Source: Myxococcota bacterium
GTDB lineage: Bacteria > Myxococcota > B64-G9
Assembly (NCBI GenBank): GCA_022710975.1
Contig: JAKLGA010000001.1
Location: 62,001 to 126,000, forward strand
Reading direction: 5' to 3'
Length of the DNA stretch: 64,000 nucleotides
Shown here: piece after piece, positions 25,107-34,518 of the stretch
Layout: every line of letters begins with the position of its first letter
How positions within the stretch are numbered: the first letter of the stretch is position 1
Position numbers and translations under genes: made by a program
Notes under the pieces: generated by a model
Seen by the model: only the letters and a program-made list of their open reading frames with translations
Database searches by the model: none
What the model was told of the DNA's origin: nothing

Positions 25107-27206
25107 GTGTCTGAGATCGTCAGGAAGCTGGCCGCGCTGAACCAGGCTGCCCGTGCCATGAACTCGGTCCTCGACCCGGACCGGCTCCTGGACACGATCC
25201 TGCAGCTGGTCGAGGACGTCTTCTCGCTGGACACCTGCGCGCTGCTGCTGTTCGACCCGGAGGCCGGGTCGCTCGGCATCCGCGCGGCGCGCGGCTACAA
25301 GCCCGACGTGGTCAAGACCTTCAGGGCCCGCCCGGGCCAGGGCATCACCGGCCAGGTTTACGAGTCCGGCGACCCGCTGGTGGTCAACGACGTGCGCGCC
25401 TGGCCGGGCTACATCCAGGGGGTCACGGGGGCGCGCTCGGAGATGGCCGCGCCGCTGCGCATCGACGACAAGGTGATCGGGGTGCTGGACGCCGAGACCC
25501 GGCGGCCCAATGCGTTCCTCGAGTCGGATCTCGATCTGTTCCGCATCTTCGCCAACCAGGCGGCCACCGCCATCAACAACGCCCGCCTGGTGAAGCGCCT
25601 CGAGGAGCGCACCTCCGAGCTCGAGAAGTCGGTCTCCGAGCTGGCGCTGCTGCAGCGCCTGGGCCGGCAGGTGAACTCGACCCTGTCGCTGGACGCCCTG
25701 CTGCAGGAGGTGCTCGGGCTGGCGCAGAAGGCGCTGCGCTTCGATCACTGCGCGGTGCTGCTCAAGGAGCCCGAGCCTGGCGGCCAGCCGGTGCTGGTGG
25801 TGCGCGCGGCGCTGGGCTACCGCGAGGAGGTCGCCGCGGGGCTGCGCATCCGCACCGGCGAGGGCATCACCGGGCGGGTGCTGACCACCGGCGAGCCCAT
25901 CCTGGTGCCAGACGTGAAGATGAACGGCCGCTACATCCAGGGCGTGGTGGGTGGGCGCTGCGAGATGGCCGCGCCGCTCATCGTGCGGGACGAGGTGATC
26001 GGCGTCCTGGACGCGGAGTCGGTCGAGCCCAACGCCTTCGACGAGGCGGACCTGCAGCTCTTCGCCACCTTCGCCTCCTCGGCCGCAGTGGCGCTGCACA
26101 ACGCCGAGATCCACTCCCGCCTGGAGCAGAAGCGCGTGCAGCTCGACCGCATGAACCTCGAGCTGCGGGAGTACGCCACCCGCATCGAGCAGGGCAACCG
26201 CGATCTGCAGCGGCGGGTGCGCGAGCTGGAGACGCTGCAGGCGGCCTCGCGGGCCATCACCTCCAGCCTGGATCTCGGCGAGACGCTGTCGTCCATCGTG
26301 CGCATGACCCGCGAGATCGTGGAGTCCTCGGGCTGCGCCATCCGCCTGCTGGACGAGGAGAGCAAGGAGGTCCGCACGCTGGCGGGCAGCGGCGAGGCGC
26401 CCGTCCAGACCGGCGCGGACACGACCGCCCCGGTCGCCCCGGCGCGCACCACGCTGGCGGTGCCGCTCAAGGTGGGCAGCCGGCTGATCGGCTACTTCGA
26501 GATCCGCGCCCAGGGCGAGGGCGACTTCAGCCCCGCCGACCAGCGGGTCCTGCAGGTGCTGGCCAGCCAGGCGGCCATCGCCATCGAGAACGCCCGGCTG
26601 TTCGAGAGCACGCAACAGACCTACTACGAGACCATCCGCGGGCTGGCCCAGGCGCTGGAGGCGCGCGACAGCTACACCAAGGGCCACTCCGAGCGGGTGA
26701 CGCGCTACTCGCTGGCCATCGCCGATCAGCTGGGGCTCGACCCCCACAGCCGCAAGGTGCTGCACTACGCCGGGCTGCTGCACGACATCGGGAAGATCGG
26801 CATCGCCGACTCCATCCTGCACAAGCGCCTGGACCTGTCCGACGAGGAGTGGCAGTCCATCCGCAACCACCCGCTGTTCGGCGACGCCATCCTGGGGCCG
26901 ATCCGCTTCCTGTCGGACGCGCAGAAGATCGTGCTCAGGCACCACGAGCGGTACGACGGCTCGGGCTACCCCGGCAACCTGCGCGGCGAGGAGATCCCGC
27001 TCGAGGCCCGCATCATCGCCGTGGCCGACGCCTACGACGCCATGACCTCCGACCGGCCCTACCGGCAGGCGCTGGCCCACGAGGTGGCGCTCGCGGAGCT
27101 GGTCAAGTCCTCCGGCCAGCAGTTCGACCCCCGGGTGGTCGAGGCCTTCGTGGCGGTGGTCGGGCAGGTGCGGCCGGAGCTCGGGCCCTCGGCGCGCAGC
27201 TCTTGA
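25107..27206 (+). CDS. Triple-GAF HD-GYP c-di-GMP phosphodiesterase
   Basis: 699 residues from GTG 25107 (GGAGAG 7-8 nt upstream). Upstream in-frame starts would add an Arg-rich, unlikely N-terminus. GAF domains lie at about 20-165, 190-340 and 375-490, separated by helical linkers. The first two contain near-identical blocks (RxGxGITGxV, YIQGVxGxRxEMAAPL, VIGVLDAE), suggesting internal duplication. The third is more divergent. The HD-GYP domain (about 505-690) has GHSERVTRYS, HDIGKIGI and HHERYDGSGYPGNL, all residues needed for a c-di-GMP-degrading enzyme. No membrane helix is seen, so it should be a cytosolic receptor integrating small-molecule signals with c-di-GMP breakdown. Confidence 0.92.
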   Translation: MSEIVRKLAALNQAARAMNSVLDPDRLLDTILQLVEDVFSLDTCALLLFDPEAGSLGIRAARGYKPDVVKTFRARPGQGITGQVYESGDPLVVNDVRAWPGYIQGVTGARSEMAAPLRIDDKVIGVLDAETRRPNAFLESDLDLFRIFANQAATAINNARLVKRLEERTSELEKSVSELALLQRLGRQVNSTLSLDALLQEVLGLAQKALRFDHCAVLLKEPEPGGQPVLVVRAALGYREEVAAGLRIRTGEGITGRVLTTGEPILVPDVKMNGRYIQGVVGGRCEMAAPLIVRDEVIGVLDAESVEPNAFDEADLQLFATFASSAAVALHNAEIHSRLEQKRVQLDRMNLELREYATRIEQGNRDLQRRVRELETLQAASRAITSSLDLGETLSSIVRMTREIVESSGCAIRLLDEESKEVRTLAGSGEAPVQTGADTTAPVAPARTTLAVPLKVGSRLIGYFEIRAQGEGDFSPADQRVLQVLASQAAIAIENARLFESTQQTYYETIRGLAQALEARDSYTKGHSERVTRYSLAIADQLGLDPHSRKVLHYAGLLHDIGKIGIADSILHKRLDLSDEEWQSIRNHPLFGDAILGPIRFLSDAQKIVLRHHERYDGSGYPGNLRGEEIPLEARIIAVADAYDAMTSDRPYRQALAHEVALAELVKSSGQQFDPRVVEAFVAVVGQVRPELGPSARSS

Positions 27207-27232
27207 TGCGCCGCGTCGCCAGGGCGTACAAT
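27203..27232 (+). promoter_or_regulatory. Promoter of the first MopE-like lipoprotein gene
   Basis: TTGATG (27203-27208), overlapping the HD-GYP stop codon, an 18-bp spacer and TACAAT (27227-27232), 54 bp before ATG 27287. Confidence 0.5.
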
Positions 27233-27286
27233 ACCCAGCCTGAACAGGAGATGCGCCGGGCCCGGACCCGGCAGGAGGAGCCTGCG

Positions 27287-28798
27287 ATGCGTGGCCTCGG
27301 CGTGTGCGTGCTGACCGGTCTGGCCCTCGGCGTGCTGGCGTTCGCGGCCGCGGGCTGCGGCGACGAGGGCTGCGTGGCCAAGACCGAGACCTGCGACACC
27401 CTGGACAACGACTGCAACGGGATCATCGACGACGGGTTGCAGCGCCTGTGCCAGACCGACTGCGGCACCGGCGTCGAGGTGTGCGAGGCCGGCCAGTGGC
27501 TGGGCTGCACCGCGCGCCAGCCCGCGGCCGAGGAGTGCAACGGGCGGGACGATGACTGCGACGGCTACTTCGACGAGGGCGCCAGCGGGCCCCAGCCCCT
27601 GGAGCGCGCCTGCTCGAGCGTTTGCGGCCAGGGCACCGAGCACTGCCAGCTCGGGCAGTGGGAGGGCTGCACCGCGCAGCAGCCGGTCGACGAGAGCTGC
27701 AACACCCTGGACGACGACTGCGACGGCCAGACCGACGAGGGCCTGGACATCGACGGGGACCACGACGGCCACTACACGCCGGAGTCCTGCGCCGCGCCCC
27801 ACGACGACTGCCTGGACAACGACGCGGCCGTCTTCCCCGGCCACGCCGAGGACTGCAACGGCAAGGACGACAACTGCAACGGGCAGATCGACGAGGGCTG
27901 CTCCTGCACCGTGCCCGACACCCAGCCCTGCGGCGCCACCCAGGGCGTGTGCGTGGCCGGCAACCAGGCCTGCCAGGCCGGCGGCGCCTGGGGCCCCTGC
28001 CTGGACGGCGACAACCTGCCGGTCACCCTGCCCAACACGCTGGCCGAGGCCTGCGACGGGCTGGACAACGACTGCGACGGCCAGGTGGACGAGGGCAACC
28101 CGGGCGGCGGCGGGGAGTGCGGCGTGGACACGGGCGAGTGCCAGAAGGGCACCGAGACCTGCGTGACCGTCGGCCAGACCGCCAGCCTCGAGTGCCGCGG
28201 GCTGTACATCGGCGAGGCCGCCGAGACGTTGACCGGCTGCGACGGGCTGGACAACGACTGCGACGGCCAGGTCGACGACGGGCTGCCGGGGGACGGCTAC
28301 GAGACCAACGAGGCATGCGCCAACCCGGCCGTGCTGACCGATCTCGAGGAGCTCGAGGAGTTCGCTCCGCTGCTGACCGGCGCCACCCTCTACCCGGGCG
28401 GCGACGTGGACTGGTACCAGGGCCAGGCGGTCGAGGCCAGCCACATCGATCCGAACTGCGTGAACTTCCCGGTCCCGGACCAGTACTTCGGGTTCCAGGT
28501 GAACTTCACCCCGCCGGCCTCAGCCGTCCCCGGCTACTGGGAGCAGTACCAGCTGTGCGTGGTGTTCGAGACCTGCGGCGATCCCGACGTCTACTGCACC
28601 GACCCCGACACCGACTGGCAGGCCGGCGCCGGCTACTACGCCATCGCCTTCCAGCTCATCGGCACCTGCGGCCTGGACGACTCCTTCCGCTACTACCTCC
28701 AGGTGCGCAGCGCCGACCAGGCCTCGCCGACCAGCGACTGCCACGACTATCAACTCGAGGCCCTGCTGTACTACTGCAGCACCTCGCCCTGCTCCTGA
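27287..28798 (+). CDS. MopE-like cysteine/aspartate repeat lipoprotein
   Basis: 503 residues from ATG 27287, GGAGGAG upstream. The lipoprotein signal ends FAAAGC. The N-terminal 330 residues contain at least six repeats of the form C[DN]xxDDDC[DN]GxxDEG or LDNDCDG, each with a following Cys-rich spacer. This is the motif of Myxococcota putative metal-binding proteins related to the copper-binding region of methanotroph MopE. The C-terminal 170 residues form a distinct domain without the repeats ([16 protein letters not shown] and onwards), resembling a jelly-roll or carbohydrate-binding-like module. It is probably anchored to the outer membrane and exposed. The ligand (Ca or Cu) is not established. 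Confidence 0.85.
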   Translation: MRGLGVCVLTGLALGVLAFAAAGCGDEGCVAKTETCDTLDNDCNGIIDDGLQRLCQTDCGTGVEVCEAGQWLGCTARQPAAEECNGRDDDCDGYFDEGASGPQPLERACSSVCGQGTEHCQLGQWEGCTAQQPVDESCNTLDDDCDGQTDEGLDIDGDHDGHYTPESCAAPHDDCLDNDAAVFPGHAEDCNGKDDNCNGQIDEGCSCTVPDTQPCGATQGVCVAGNQACQAGGAWGPCLDGDNLPVTLPNTLAEACDGLDNDCDGQVDEGNPGGGGECGVDTGECQKGTETCVTVGQTASLECRGLYIGEAAETLTGCDGLDNDCDGQVDDGLPGDGYETNEACANPAVLTDLEELEEFAPLLTGATLYPGGDVDWYQGQAVEASHIDPNCVNFPVPDQYFGFQVNFTPPASAVPGYWEQYQLCVVFETCGDPDVYCTDPDTDWQAGAGYYAIAFQLIGTCGLDDSFRYYLQVRSADQASPTSDCHDYQLEALLYYCSTSPCS

Positions 28799-28812
28799 GA
28801 GGCGCGGCCGGC

Positions 28813-30234
28813 TTGGCAGGCAAGCTGAAACTCGTCTCGATCCTGGTCCCGCTCTACAACGAGCGGGCCTACCTGCGGCGGCTCGTGGAGCGAGTGCTGG
28901 CCGCCCCCCTGCCCAAGGGGCTGGCGCGCGAGGTGGTGGTGGTGGACGACGCCTCCACCGACGGCGGCGGGGCGCTGCTCGACGAGCTGGCGGCCTCGCA
29001 CGCGGGCGTGCTGCGCGCCTTCCACCAGCCCGAGAACCAGGGCAAGGGCGCGGCCATCGCCCGGGCCATCCAGGAGATGCGCGGGGACCTGGCCATCTTC
29101 CAGGACGCCGATCTGGAGTACGACCCGCGCGACTACGCCCGCCTGCTCACCCCCATCCTGGAGGGACACGCGGACGTGGTGTACGGCTCGCGTTTCGGCA
29201 ACGCCGGCAGCCGGCGGGTGCTCAACTTCCACCACGAGATGGGCAACCGGGTGCTGACGCTCCTGTCCAACCTGACCACGGGCCTGAACCTGACCGACAT
29301 GGAGACCTGCTACAAGGCCTTCCGGGCCGACATCCTGCGCACCATCCCGCTGCGCTCGCGCCGCTTCGGCATCGAGCCCGAGATCACCGCCAAGGTGGCC
29401 AAGCGCGAGTGCGTGGTGTACGAGGTGCCCATCTCCTACCACGGCCGCTCCTACGCCGAGGGCAAGAAGATCACCTGGCGGGACGGCCTCGAGGCCCTGT
29501 GGCTGATCGGCAAGTACGCGGTGCTGGACGACTGCTTCGAGGAGCGTTTCGGGCACGAGGTGCTGCGCTCGCTCTCCAGCACCCGGCGCTTCAACCGCTG
29601 GATGTCCGAGGCCATCGAGCCCCACCTGGGGCAGCGCATCCTCGAGGTGGGCGCGGGCATGGGCAACCTCTCGCGCCTGCTGCCCAAGCGCGAGTGGCTG
29701 ACGGTGTCCGACAAGGACCCCGAGTACGTGCGGCTGCTCACCCAGGCCTTCGCCGACTTCGACTGCGTGGACGTGGCCAAGCTCGACCTCGACTCGGACG
29801 CGGACTTCGCGCGCCTGCGGCGCCGCTACGACACGGTGGTGTGCCTGAACGTACTCGAGCACATCCAGGACGACCGGGCGGCCGTCGCCCGCATGGCCGG
29901 CGCGCTGGAGCCGGGCGGGCGGCTGGTGGTGCTGGTGCCGCAGCACCCCTTCCTCATGTCCGCCATGGACCGCGAGCTCGGCCACCACCGGCGCTACGAC
30001 CGGGGGGCGCTGCGCGCGGCGCTGGAGGCGGCCGGGCTCGAGCTCGAGTCGCTCGAGCAGTTCAACAGCCTGGCCATCCTGGGCTGGCTGGTGAACGCGC
30101 GCCTGCTGGGCCGCAAGGATCTCGGCAAGCTCCAGCTCAAGGCCTACGACAGCCTGGTGCCGGCGCTCAAGCGCGTGGAGTCCACGCTCAGCCTGCCCGG
30201 CATCTCGCTGGTCGCCGTCGGCCGCAAGCCCTGA
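28813..30234 (+). CDS. Fusion of GT2 glycosyltransferase and SAM methyltransferase
   Basis: 473 residues from TTG 28813, 14 bp after the preceding stop. GAGAGG sits about 11 nt upstream. Residues 5-245 are a GT-A family 2 domain: [26 protein letters not shown] and the DxD-type [15 protein letters not shown]. It resembles dolichyl/undecaprenyl-phosphate mannosyl- or glucosyltransferases. Residues 250-473 are a class I methyltransferase: [24 protein letters not shown] and [13 protein letters not shown]. No frameshift is needed, so both activities are on one chain. The fusion is a known architecture in which a lipid-linked or glycan product is probably both glycosylated and methylated. Substrate unknown. 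Confidence 0.88.
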   Translation: MAGKLKLVSILVPLYNERAYLRRLVERVLAAPLPKGLAREVVVVDDASTDGGGALLDELAASHAGVLRAFHQPENQGKGAAIARAIQEMRGDLAIFQDADLEYDPRDYARLLTPILEGHADVVYGSRFGNAGSRRVLNFHHEMGNRVLTLLSNLTTGLNLTDMETCYKAFRADILRTIPLRSRRFGIEPEITAKVAKRECVVYEVPISYHGRSYAEGKKITWRDGLEALWLIGKYAVLDDCFEERFGHEVLRSLSSTRRFNRWMSEAIEPHLGQRILEVGAGMGNLSRLLPKREWLTVSDKDPEYVRLLTQAFADFDCVDVAKLDLDSDADFARLRRRYDTVVCLNVLEHIQDDRAAVARMAGALEPGGRLVVLVPQHPFLMSAMDRELGHHRRYDRGALRAALEAAGLELESLEQFNSLAILGWLVNARLLGRKDLGKLQLKAYDSLVPALKRVESTLSLPGISLVAVGRKP

Positions 30235-30267
30235 GCTGCTCGACATGGGCTTGGCGGGTTCGAGGGG

Positions 30268-31533
30268 ATGCTGCGACCGGTGGAGAAGTCCGAGGGGCGG
30301 TTGAGGTTCAGGGACGTCTTCCTTTTGGGGAAGGCCATGCTCAACCAGTGCCGGGTCGCTCGGCCTGGATCCACGTGGAGGCTGGTTTTGGGGCATGGTT
30401 GCGGGATGCTCCTCCTCGGGGTCTGCGCTGTCGGCGCGCTGGTGGCTTGCCCGGCCGATCCCCCGGAGACTGGCGTCGCCGTCTCCAAGCAGGCGCCTGA
30501 GGCGGTAGACGCGGGGAGCGTCACCTTGGTGACGATGTTCCAGTGGAAAGAGGTCAACGATCAGGCCGCGGAGCTCTACAAGCAGGGGGAGTATGCCCAG
30601 GCCGTGGTCATGGCAGCCAGGGCCGTGCAGCTCGCCGAGCGAGCCTTCGGGCCTTACGCCCTGCAGGCGGCCACCAGCCTGAACAACCTGGGTACGATCC
30701 AAAACAACCTCGGCAGGTATGCGGAGGCCGAGCCGGTCCTCCGGCGCGCCCTGGCGATCAGGGAGAAACGGTTGGGCAAGGCGCATCCGTTGGTCGGCAT
30801 CTGCCTCCACAACCTCGCGCTGCTCTACGAGGATCTCGAGCGCAACGAGGAAGCGCTGGAGTGCATCCTGCGCTCGATCGCCATCGCCGAGCAGGTCTCC
30901 GGGCCAGAGCACCCCGACGTGGCTCTCCGGCTGAACGTCTTGGCGAGTATCCACCGGAGCCATCGCCGGCTTGCAGAGGCCGAGCAGGTCTACCTGCGCG
31001 CGCTGGCCATCCAGGAGAAGGCGCTAGGTCCTGAGCATCGGGACGTCGCCACCACCCTGCACAACCTCGCTGGCTGCTACAACGAGCTGGGCCATTTTGC
31101 GAAGGCCGAGCCCCTCTACCTGCGTGCCCTCAAAGTGTGGGAAAAGGAGCTCGGCCCGGACCACCCCAACCTGGCCTCCAGCTACGGCGCCATCGCGGAT
31201 GTCTTTGTCCTGCGGGGCCGTCTTGACCAAGCGGAGGTGCTACTCAAGCGCGCGCTGGCGATTGACCGACGGGTCGCCGGTCCAGATCACCCGCTGGTCG
31301 CGTCTGACCTCAGCAGCCTGGGGTTTGTTTTCCTCCTTCAGGGACGGCTCGAGGATGCTGAACTCTATCTCAAGCTTGCGCTGGCCATCCGAGAGAAGAC
31401 CCTGGGGCCTGATCACCCTGACCTCGTGGGCACCCTCAAGCCGCTGGCACTGCTCTTTCGGAAGACCGGTCGAGAGGCCAAGGCCAAGTCCCTCGAGGCC
31501 CGTGCGGAGTCCATCCAGGGGGTCGAGCGCTGA
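30268..31533 (+). CDS. TPR (kinesin-light-chain-type) lipoprotein
   Basis: 421 residues from ATG 30268. An in-frame ATG at 30337 (GGGGAAGG upstream) would give 398. A hydrophobic segment ends in a lipobox, VGALVAC. From about residue 95 there are seven 42-residue TPR units of the KLC/TPR_10/12 type, each with a LYxRALAIxEKxLGPxHPxVA-like core. Such repeats make protein-protein scaffolds. The first 24 codons are strikingly similar to those of the membrane-protein gene at 31843. Base composition is less GC-rich than the flanks. It is unrelated in sequence to the big TPR protein at 36.7-41.9 kb. Confidence 0.85.
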   Translation: MLRPVEKSEGRLRFRDVFLLGKAMLNQCRVARPGSTWRLVLGHGCGMLLLGVCAVGALVACPADPPETGVAVSKQAPEAVDAGSVTLVTMFQWKEVNDQAAELYKQGEYAQAVVMAARAVQLAERAFGPYALQAATSLNNLGTIQNNLGRYAEAEPVLRRALAIREKRLGKAHPLVGICLHNLALLYEDLERNEEALECILRSIAIAEQVSGPEHPDVALRLNVLASIHRSHRRLAEAEQVYLRALAIQEKALGPEHRDVATTLHNLAGCYNELGHFAKAEPLYLRALKVWEKELGPDHPNLASSYGAIADVFVLRGRLDQAEVLLKRALAIDRRVAGPDHPLVASDLSSLGFVFLLQGRLEDAELYLKLALAIREKTLGPDHPDLVGTLKPLALLFRKTGREAKAKSLEARAESIQGVER

Positions 31534-31599
31534 GCCATTCCCGCCTTCTCCTGCCTCTGTTTCGATGAATGCCCCGCCCCCGCTGATAGGTGCTCGCTG
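31534..31599. other. Start of a gene-free stretch (31534-31842)
   Basis: No gene is supported between the TPR gene and the small membrane protein gene (309 bp). The stretch is occupied by the repeat at 31600-31792 and the hairpin at 31798-31817. The remaining bases show nothing recognisable. Confidence 0.6.
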
Positions 31600-31792
31600 A
31601 AAGGTGCCAGCCACCCATAGAATGGGTGCCGTGTCCGGGTGTTGGCCGATCCCGCGTGTGTGAATCGCCCCGGGCAGTCCCTCGAGAGGGGAGGACAGGG
31701 GAAGGTCAGGAGGGCGGCCCAGCCTGGCTCTCGCCTTCCCTCACATCCTCGAAGAATGCCCGGAGCGATCCACACACGGGGGGTCTGCCAAC
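31600..31792. repeat. Inverted-repeat element, full copy A
   Basis: The core 31641-31792 is 152 bp long and roughly 90% identical to the copy at 36070-36221. It begins GTTGGCC and ends GCCAAC. The arms continue as imperfect inverted repeats: CGTGTGTGAATCGC near the left end is matched by GCGATCCACACACG near the right. The whole unit can fold into one long hairpin. Just upstream, AAGGTGCCAGCCACCC and a perfect 7-bp hairpin (CACCCAT/ATGGGTG, 31612-31628) are also shared in part with copy B. No open frame inside looks like a gene. Confidence 0.8.
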
Positions 31793-31797
31793 GTCTG

Positions 31798-31817
31798 CTC
31801 CGGGGGTTTGCCCGGAG
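31798..31817. repeat. Hairpin following element copy A
   Basis: CTCCGGG / CCCGGAG, a 7-bp stem with a 6-nt loop, 5 bp beyond the element end. The other full copy is also followed immediately by a hairpin of different sequence. Confidence 0.55.
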
Positions 31818-31842
31818 GGCAGGGCAGGCGTAGGGTCGGGGC

Positions 31843-32289
31843 ATGCTGCGGCCGGCGGAGAAGCCCGAAGGGTGGCTGAGGTTCCGGGACGCCGTGCGGC
31901 TGGGGCAGGCGCTCGTCATCCAGGTCTGCCTGTTCTTGCTGGCGGCCTTCCTGCTCTCCCTCCTCCACAAGTGGCCGAGCGGGGTGTTCGGGCTGGACCT
32001 CGTGCTGTGGCTGTTCGCGCTCGCGGGCTCCAGCCTGGGGCTGGCGGCCGTGTGCCTGGGCGTGCGCCGGGCGCGCTTCGGCGGCCTCCAGGACGGCGCC
32101 CGCCACGCGCGGACCCATGTGCTCGCCATGAGCGGCAACCTGGTGCTGGGGCTGTTGCTGCTCGCGAGCTTCGTGCCGCTGCTCGGGGATGAGAAGAACC
32201 GGATCGCCTGGGTGCTGCTGGTGGGGGTGGGCGGTGTGCTGGCGCTCTTCGCCCTCCTGCGGCTCGGCCTCTACCTGCTCCGGTCCTGA
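31843..32289 (+). CDS. Small integral membrane protein of unknown function
   Basis: 148 residues with four predicted membrane helices (about 25-45, 55-75, 95-115, 122-145) and a short Arg-rich loop. I do not recognise the family. Its first 22 residues (MLRPAEKPEG, then LRFRDAVRLGQA) closely match the first residues of the TPR lipoprotein at 30268, although the remainder is unrelated. The start codon is the only early one in frame, and the Shine-Dalgarno (GGGTCGGGGC) is weak. It lies between an inverted-repeat element and a second TPR lipoprotein. Confidence 0.65.
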   Translation: MLRPAEKPEGWLRFRDAVRLGQALVIQVCLFLLAAFLLSLLHKWPSGVFGLDLVLWLFALAGSSLGLAAVCLGVRRARFGGLQDGARHARTHVLAMSGNLVLGLLLLASFVPLLGDEKNRIAWVLLVGVGGVLALFALLRLGLYLLRS

Positions 32290-32356
32290 GAGTGAACGTG
32301 GTACCATCGTGGCTGGTTTGGGGGGAGGGGCGAGAAGCGACATGAGGAGCGGGGCG

Positions 32357-34267
32357 ATGGGCTGGCGAATCACGGGCGTGGTGTTGATTGGCCTAGCCTG
32401 TTTGGAGCCGGGGTGCATTGCCACCTCGGACTGGGCGTTCAGTCCGGGAGGTGCGGTGCTCGGTCTCGCCTCTGAGCACCTGCGGGTCCGTGAGGCCAAG
32501 CTCGCAAAGCACCAGGGCACCTTGCCCACCACCGGCGCCTGCGCCGATGGGGAAATGGGGGATGGGTTGGCATTGCGCTTGGCTGAGGCCAGCCTCCTGG
32601 TCATGCAGGCACGCTTCCCGGAGGCTCGCCAGGCAGAGGAACTCTTGCTCGCTCGGCTGGCAGCCTGTGAGGTGAGTGGTCCGGGCATGGTGCTCGTGCT
32701 GCTCACCCTGGCCGAGTTGGCGCGCATCCAGGACCGCCACCAGGATGCCCTCGGGTTCCTGCGCCGCGGCTTGCTGGAGCTGGGTCCCGAGACCTCTGCC
32801 ACGGGCCGCGGCTTCAGGGTGCAGCTCCACATGTCCATGGCCGCCAGCATGATGGCCAGGGGACAGCTTCGGGAAGCTCTCGAGGAAGCCGACTCCGCGC
32901 TCGAGCTGGTGGAGAGCTACCATGACGACGGTTCTTCCAGGTTCGATGAATGCAGCCGCTATCTCGGTGCGATCCAGCTGCACGCGGTCATGGCGGATCT
33001 CTTGCGTAGGCTCGGTCGCTCGGCTGAGGCCCGACACCACGAGTCCACCCTGGAGGAGTTGCTCGGCGCCCGAAGTCGTGGCGCCACGTGCTCGTCGGGG
33101 CGCGATTCTACACCCGTCGAGCTGGCGTCTCGGCTCCTGTCGGAGGACGGACCGCCTGACTGCGATCCCGCCAGGGCATACCTGGAGGCGCACGGGCAAG
33201 GCTTCTTCGAGGAGCCGGAGAGTGTCCTGGATGCCCTCCAGGCCGTACTCAAGTGCGCTGAGAGGCATGAGCGGCACGTCGATGCAATGCTCTGGGGAGG
33301 GCGCTGGATGGCGATCGCGGCTGCTCTATTCGGCCCTGACTCTCTCGAGGGTGCAAGGGCTGAACTGGATTACGCCGTTGTCGAATTCCGCCTGGACAGG
33401 CCCGCGCAGGCGATCACCAGGCTGGAGTCGTTGCGCCAGCGAATGCAGGCTCGGATGGGCGGAGAGCACTCCCTTCTGGCAGCCATACTCGACTGGCAGT
33501 CCTACCTGAGCTGGCAGGAGGGGAGGATCGAGGAGGCTGTGGCTCTCGGTCGTGCAGCCTGGGGGATGTACCGACGGGTTCTGGGAGACATTCACGAGAA
33601 GACGACCGAAACACTCGGACGCCTGGTGAACCTGGCCAGCCAGTCGAAGCGGAGCCCAGAAGCTGCCTACTTCCTTCGCGAGCAGCGCCGCGTTTGGCTG
33701 GCGGACGTGACGAAGACCAAAGCCGAGTTGGCTGCCCAGGCCGACCTGCTCGCCGCGTGGGAGTGTCAGGCCGGCAACTGCGCGGGCTGCGAGGCCGCGC
33801 TGCATGACGCCTTCTCCGCGGGGGACGAGGCCGGACAGATCGACGCCAGGACGCGCGCCGAAGGCTGGTACCGCCTGGTCAGTTGCCAGATGCGCAACGC
33901 CCCTTTCCCCGATCCTGTCCCCGCGGCCCAGCGATGCCTGGAGGCGGGTGGCGACGGAGCGCTCGAGACCTGGCAAGCGCTCGATTGCCTCTACACCATT
34001 GTCAACGCGCGGCTGGGCACGAGGGATGGCCAGGCCGCCCTGGATCTGCTGGACACCTGGGCGCCGAAGGTGATCGAAAAGATGTCCCCCGCGCAGTTGA
34101 AGAGGTGGCACCAGACCCGCGCCTTCACCCTGCGCGCCCTGACCAGGTTCAACGAGGCAGCACAGGAAGACGAGCTGGCCGGAAGACTGCCCGAGAGCGA
34201 TGGCGCGCCACCACCCACCCCGGCGCCCGCCGATGCCCCAGGCCTGTCGGGACCTCCCCCTCGATGA
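32357..34267 (+). CDS. TPR-like lipoprotein
   Basis: 636 residues from ATG 32357, chosen for AGGAG 7 nt upstream. An ATG 15 bp earlier is possible. The N-terminus MGWRITGVVLIGLACLEPGC reads as a lipoprotein signal, with Cys20 as the likely modified residue. The rest is almost all helical, with degenerate TPR/SEL-like pairs, for example FPEARQAEELLLARLAACE, GQLREALEEADSALELVE and GRIEEAVALGRAAWGMYRR. The tail is Pro-rich. Several cysteines (CSSGRD, CQAGNCAGCE) suggest periplasmic disulfides. No enzymatic motif is visible. Codon use is less GC-biased than the chromosomal neighbours. It probably acts as an assembly scaffold with the other TPR lipoprotein at 30.3-31.5 kb. Confidence 0.8.
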   Translation: MGWRITGVVLIGLACLEPGCIATSDWAFSPGGAVLGLASEHLRVREAKLAKHQGTLPTTGACADGEMGDGLALRLAEASLLVMQARFPEARQAEELLLARLAACEVSGPGMVLVLLTLAELARIQDRHQDALGFLRRGLLELGPETSATGRGFRVQLHMSMAASMMARGQLREALEEADSALELVESYHDDGSSRFDECSRYLGAIQLHAVMADLLRRLGRSAEARHHESTLEELLGARSRGATCSSGRDSTPVELASRLLSEDGPPDCDPARAYLEAHGQGFFEEPESVLDALQAVLKCAERHERHVDAMLWGGRWMAIAAALFGPDSLEGARAELDYAVVEFRLDRPAQAITRLESLRQRMQARMGGEHSLLAAILDWQSYLSWQEGRIEEAVALGRAAWGMYRRVLGDIHEKTTETLGRLVNLASQSKRSPEAAYFLREQRRVWLADVTKTKAELAAQADLLAAWECQAGNCAGCEAALHDAFSAGDEAGQIDARTRAEGWYRLVSCQMRNAPFPDPVPAAQRCLEAGGDGALETWQALDCLYTIVNARLGTRDGQAALDLLDTWAPKVIEKMSPAQLKRWHQTRAFTLRALTRFNEAAQEDELAGRLPESDGAPPPTPAPADAPGLSGPPPR

Positions 34268-34351
34268 GACCTGCGCCTCCCGGAAGGGCGCCAGCCCACT
34301 GCAGCGAGCGGGCGCCTGCCGCCTCGGCTGCCCGCCCTTCACCCTCCAGGC

Positions 34352-34389
34352 GATGCCCTGAGCGATCCACACACGCATGCTCGGCCAAC
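34352..34389. repeat. Inverted-repeat element, partial copy D (right arm)
   Basis: GATGCCCTGAGCGATCCACA continues to GGCCAAC at 34389 and matches the right terminus of the 152-bp element (compare 36184-36221). The left arm is absent or diverged beyond recognition. Confidence 0.65.
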
Positions 34390-34453
34390 GCGCGTTCTTC
34401 GTCGGGAGGGGGGCGGTGGATCAGCCCGGTTCGCTTCGCTCACCGGACAAGCA

Positions 34454-34487
34454 GGACTCTCAGCGCGCCTCCGGCGCTTGAAAGTCC
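34454..34487. repeat. Hairpin with GCGCGCC...GCGCTTG core (first of two)
   Basis: GGACTCTC (34454-34461) pairs with GAAAGTCC (34480-34487), with one mismatch, around an inner GCGC/GCGC stem and a TCC loop. The core matches the hairpin at 36241-36272 while the outer arms differ, yet stay complementary. Confidence 0.65.
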
Positions 34488-34518
34488 AGTCTTCGCCTTG
34501 GGAAACAGGCTCGAATAT

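Noticed and set aside
27103-27540. Antisense small gene over the HD-GYP/MopE junction
   Set aside because: It has no ribosome-binding site and no domain, and lies opposite two strongly supported genes.
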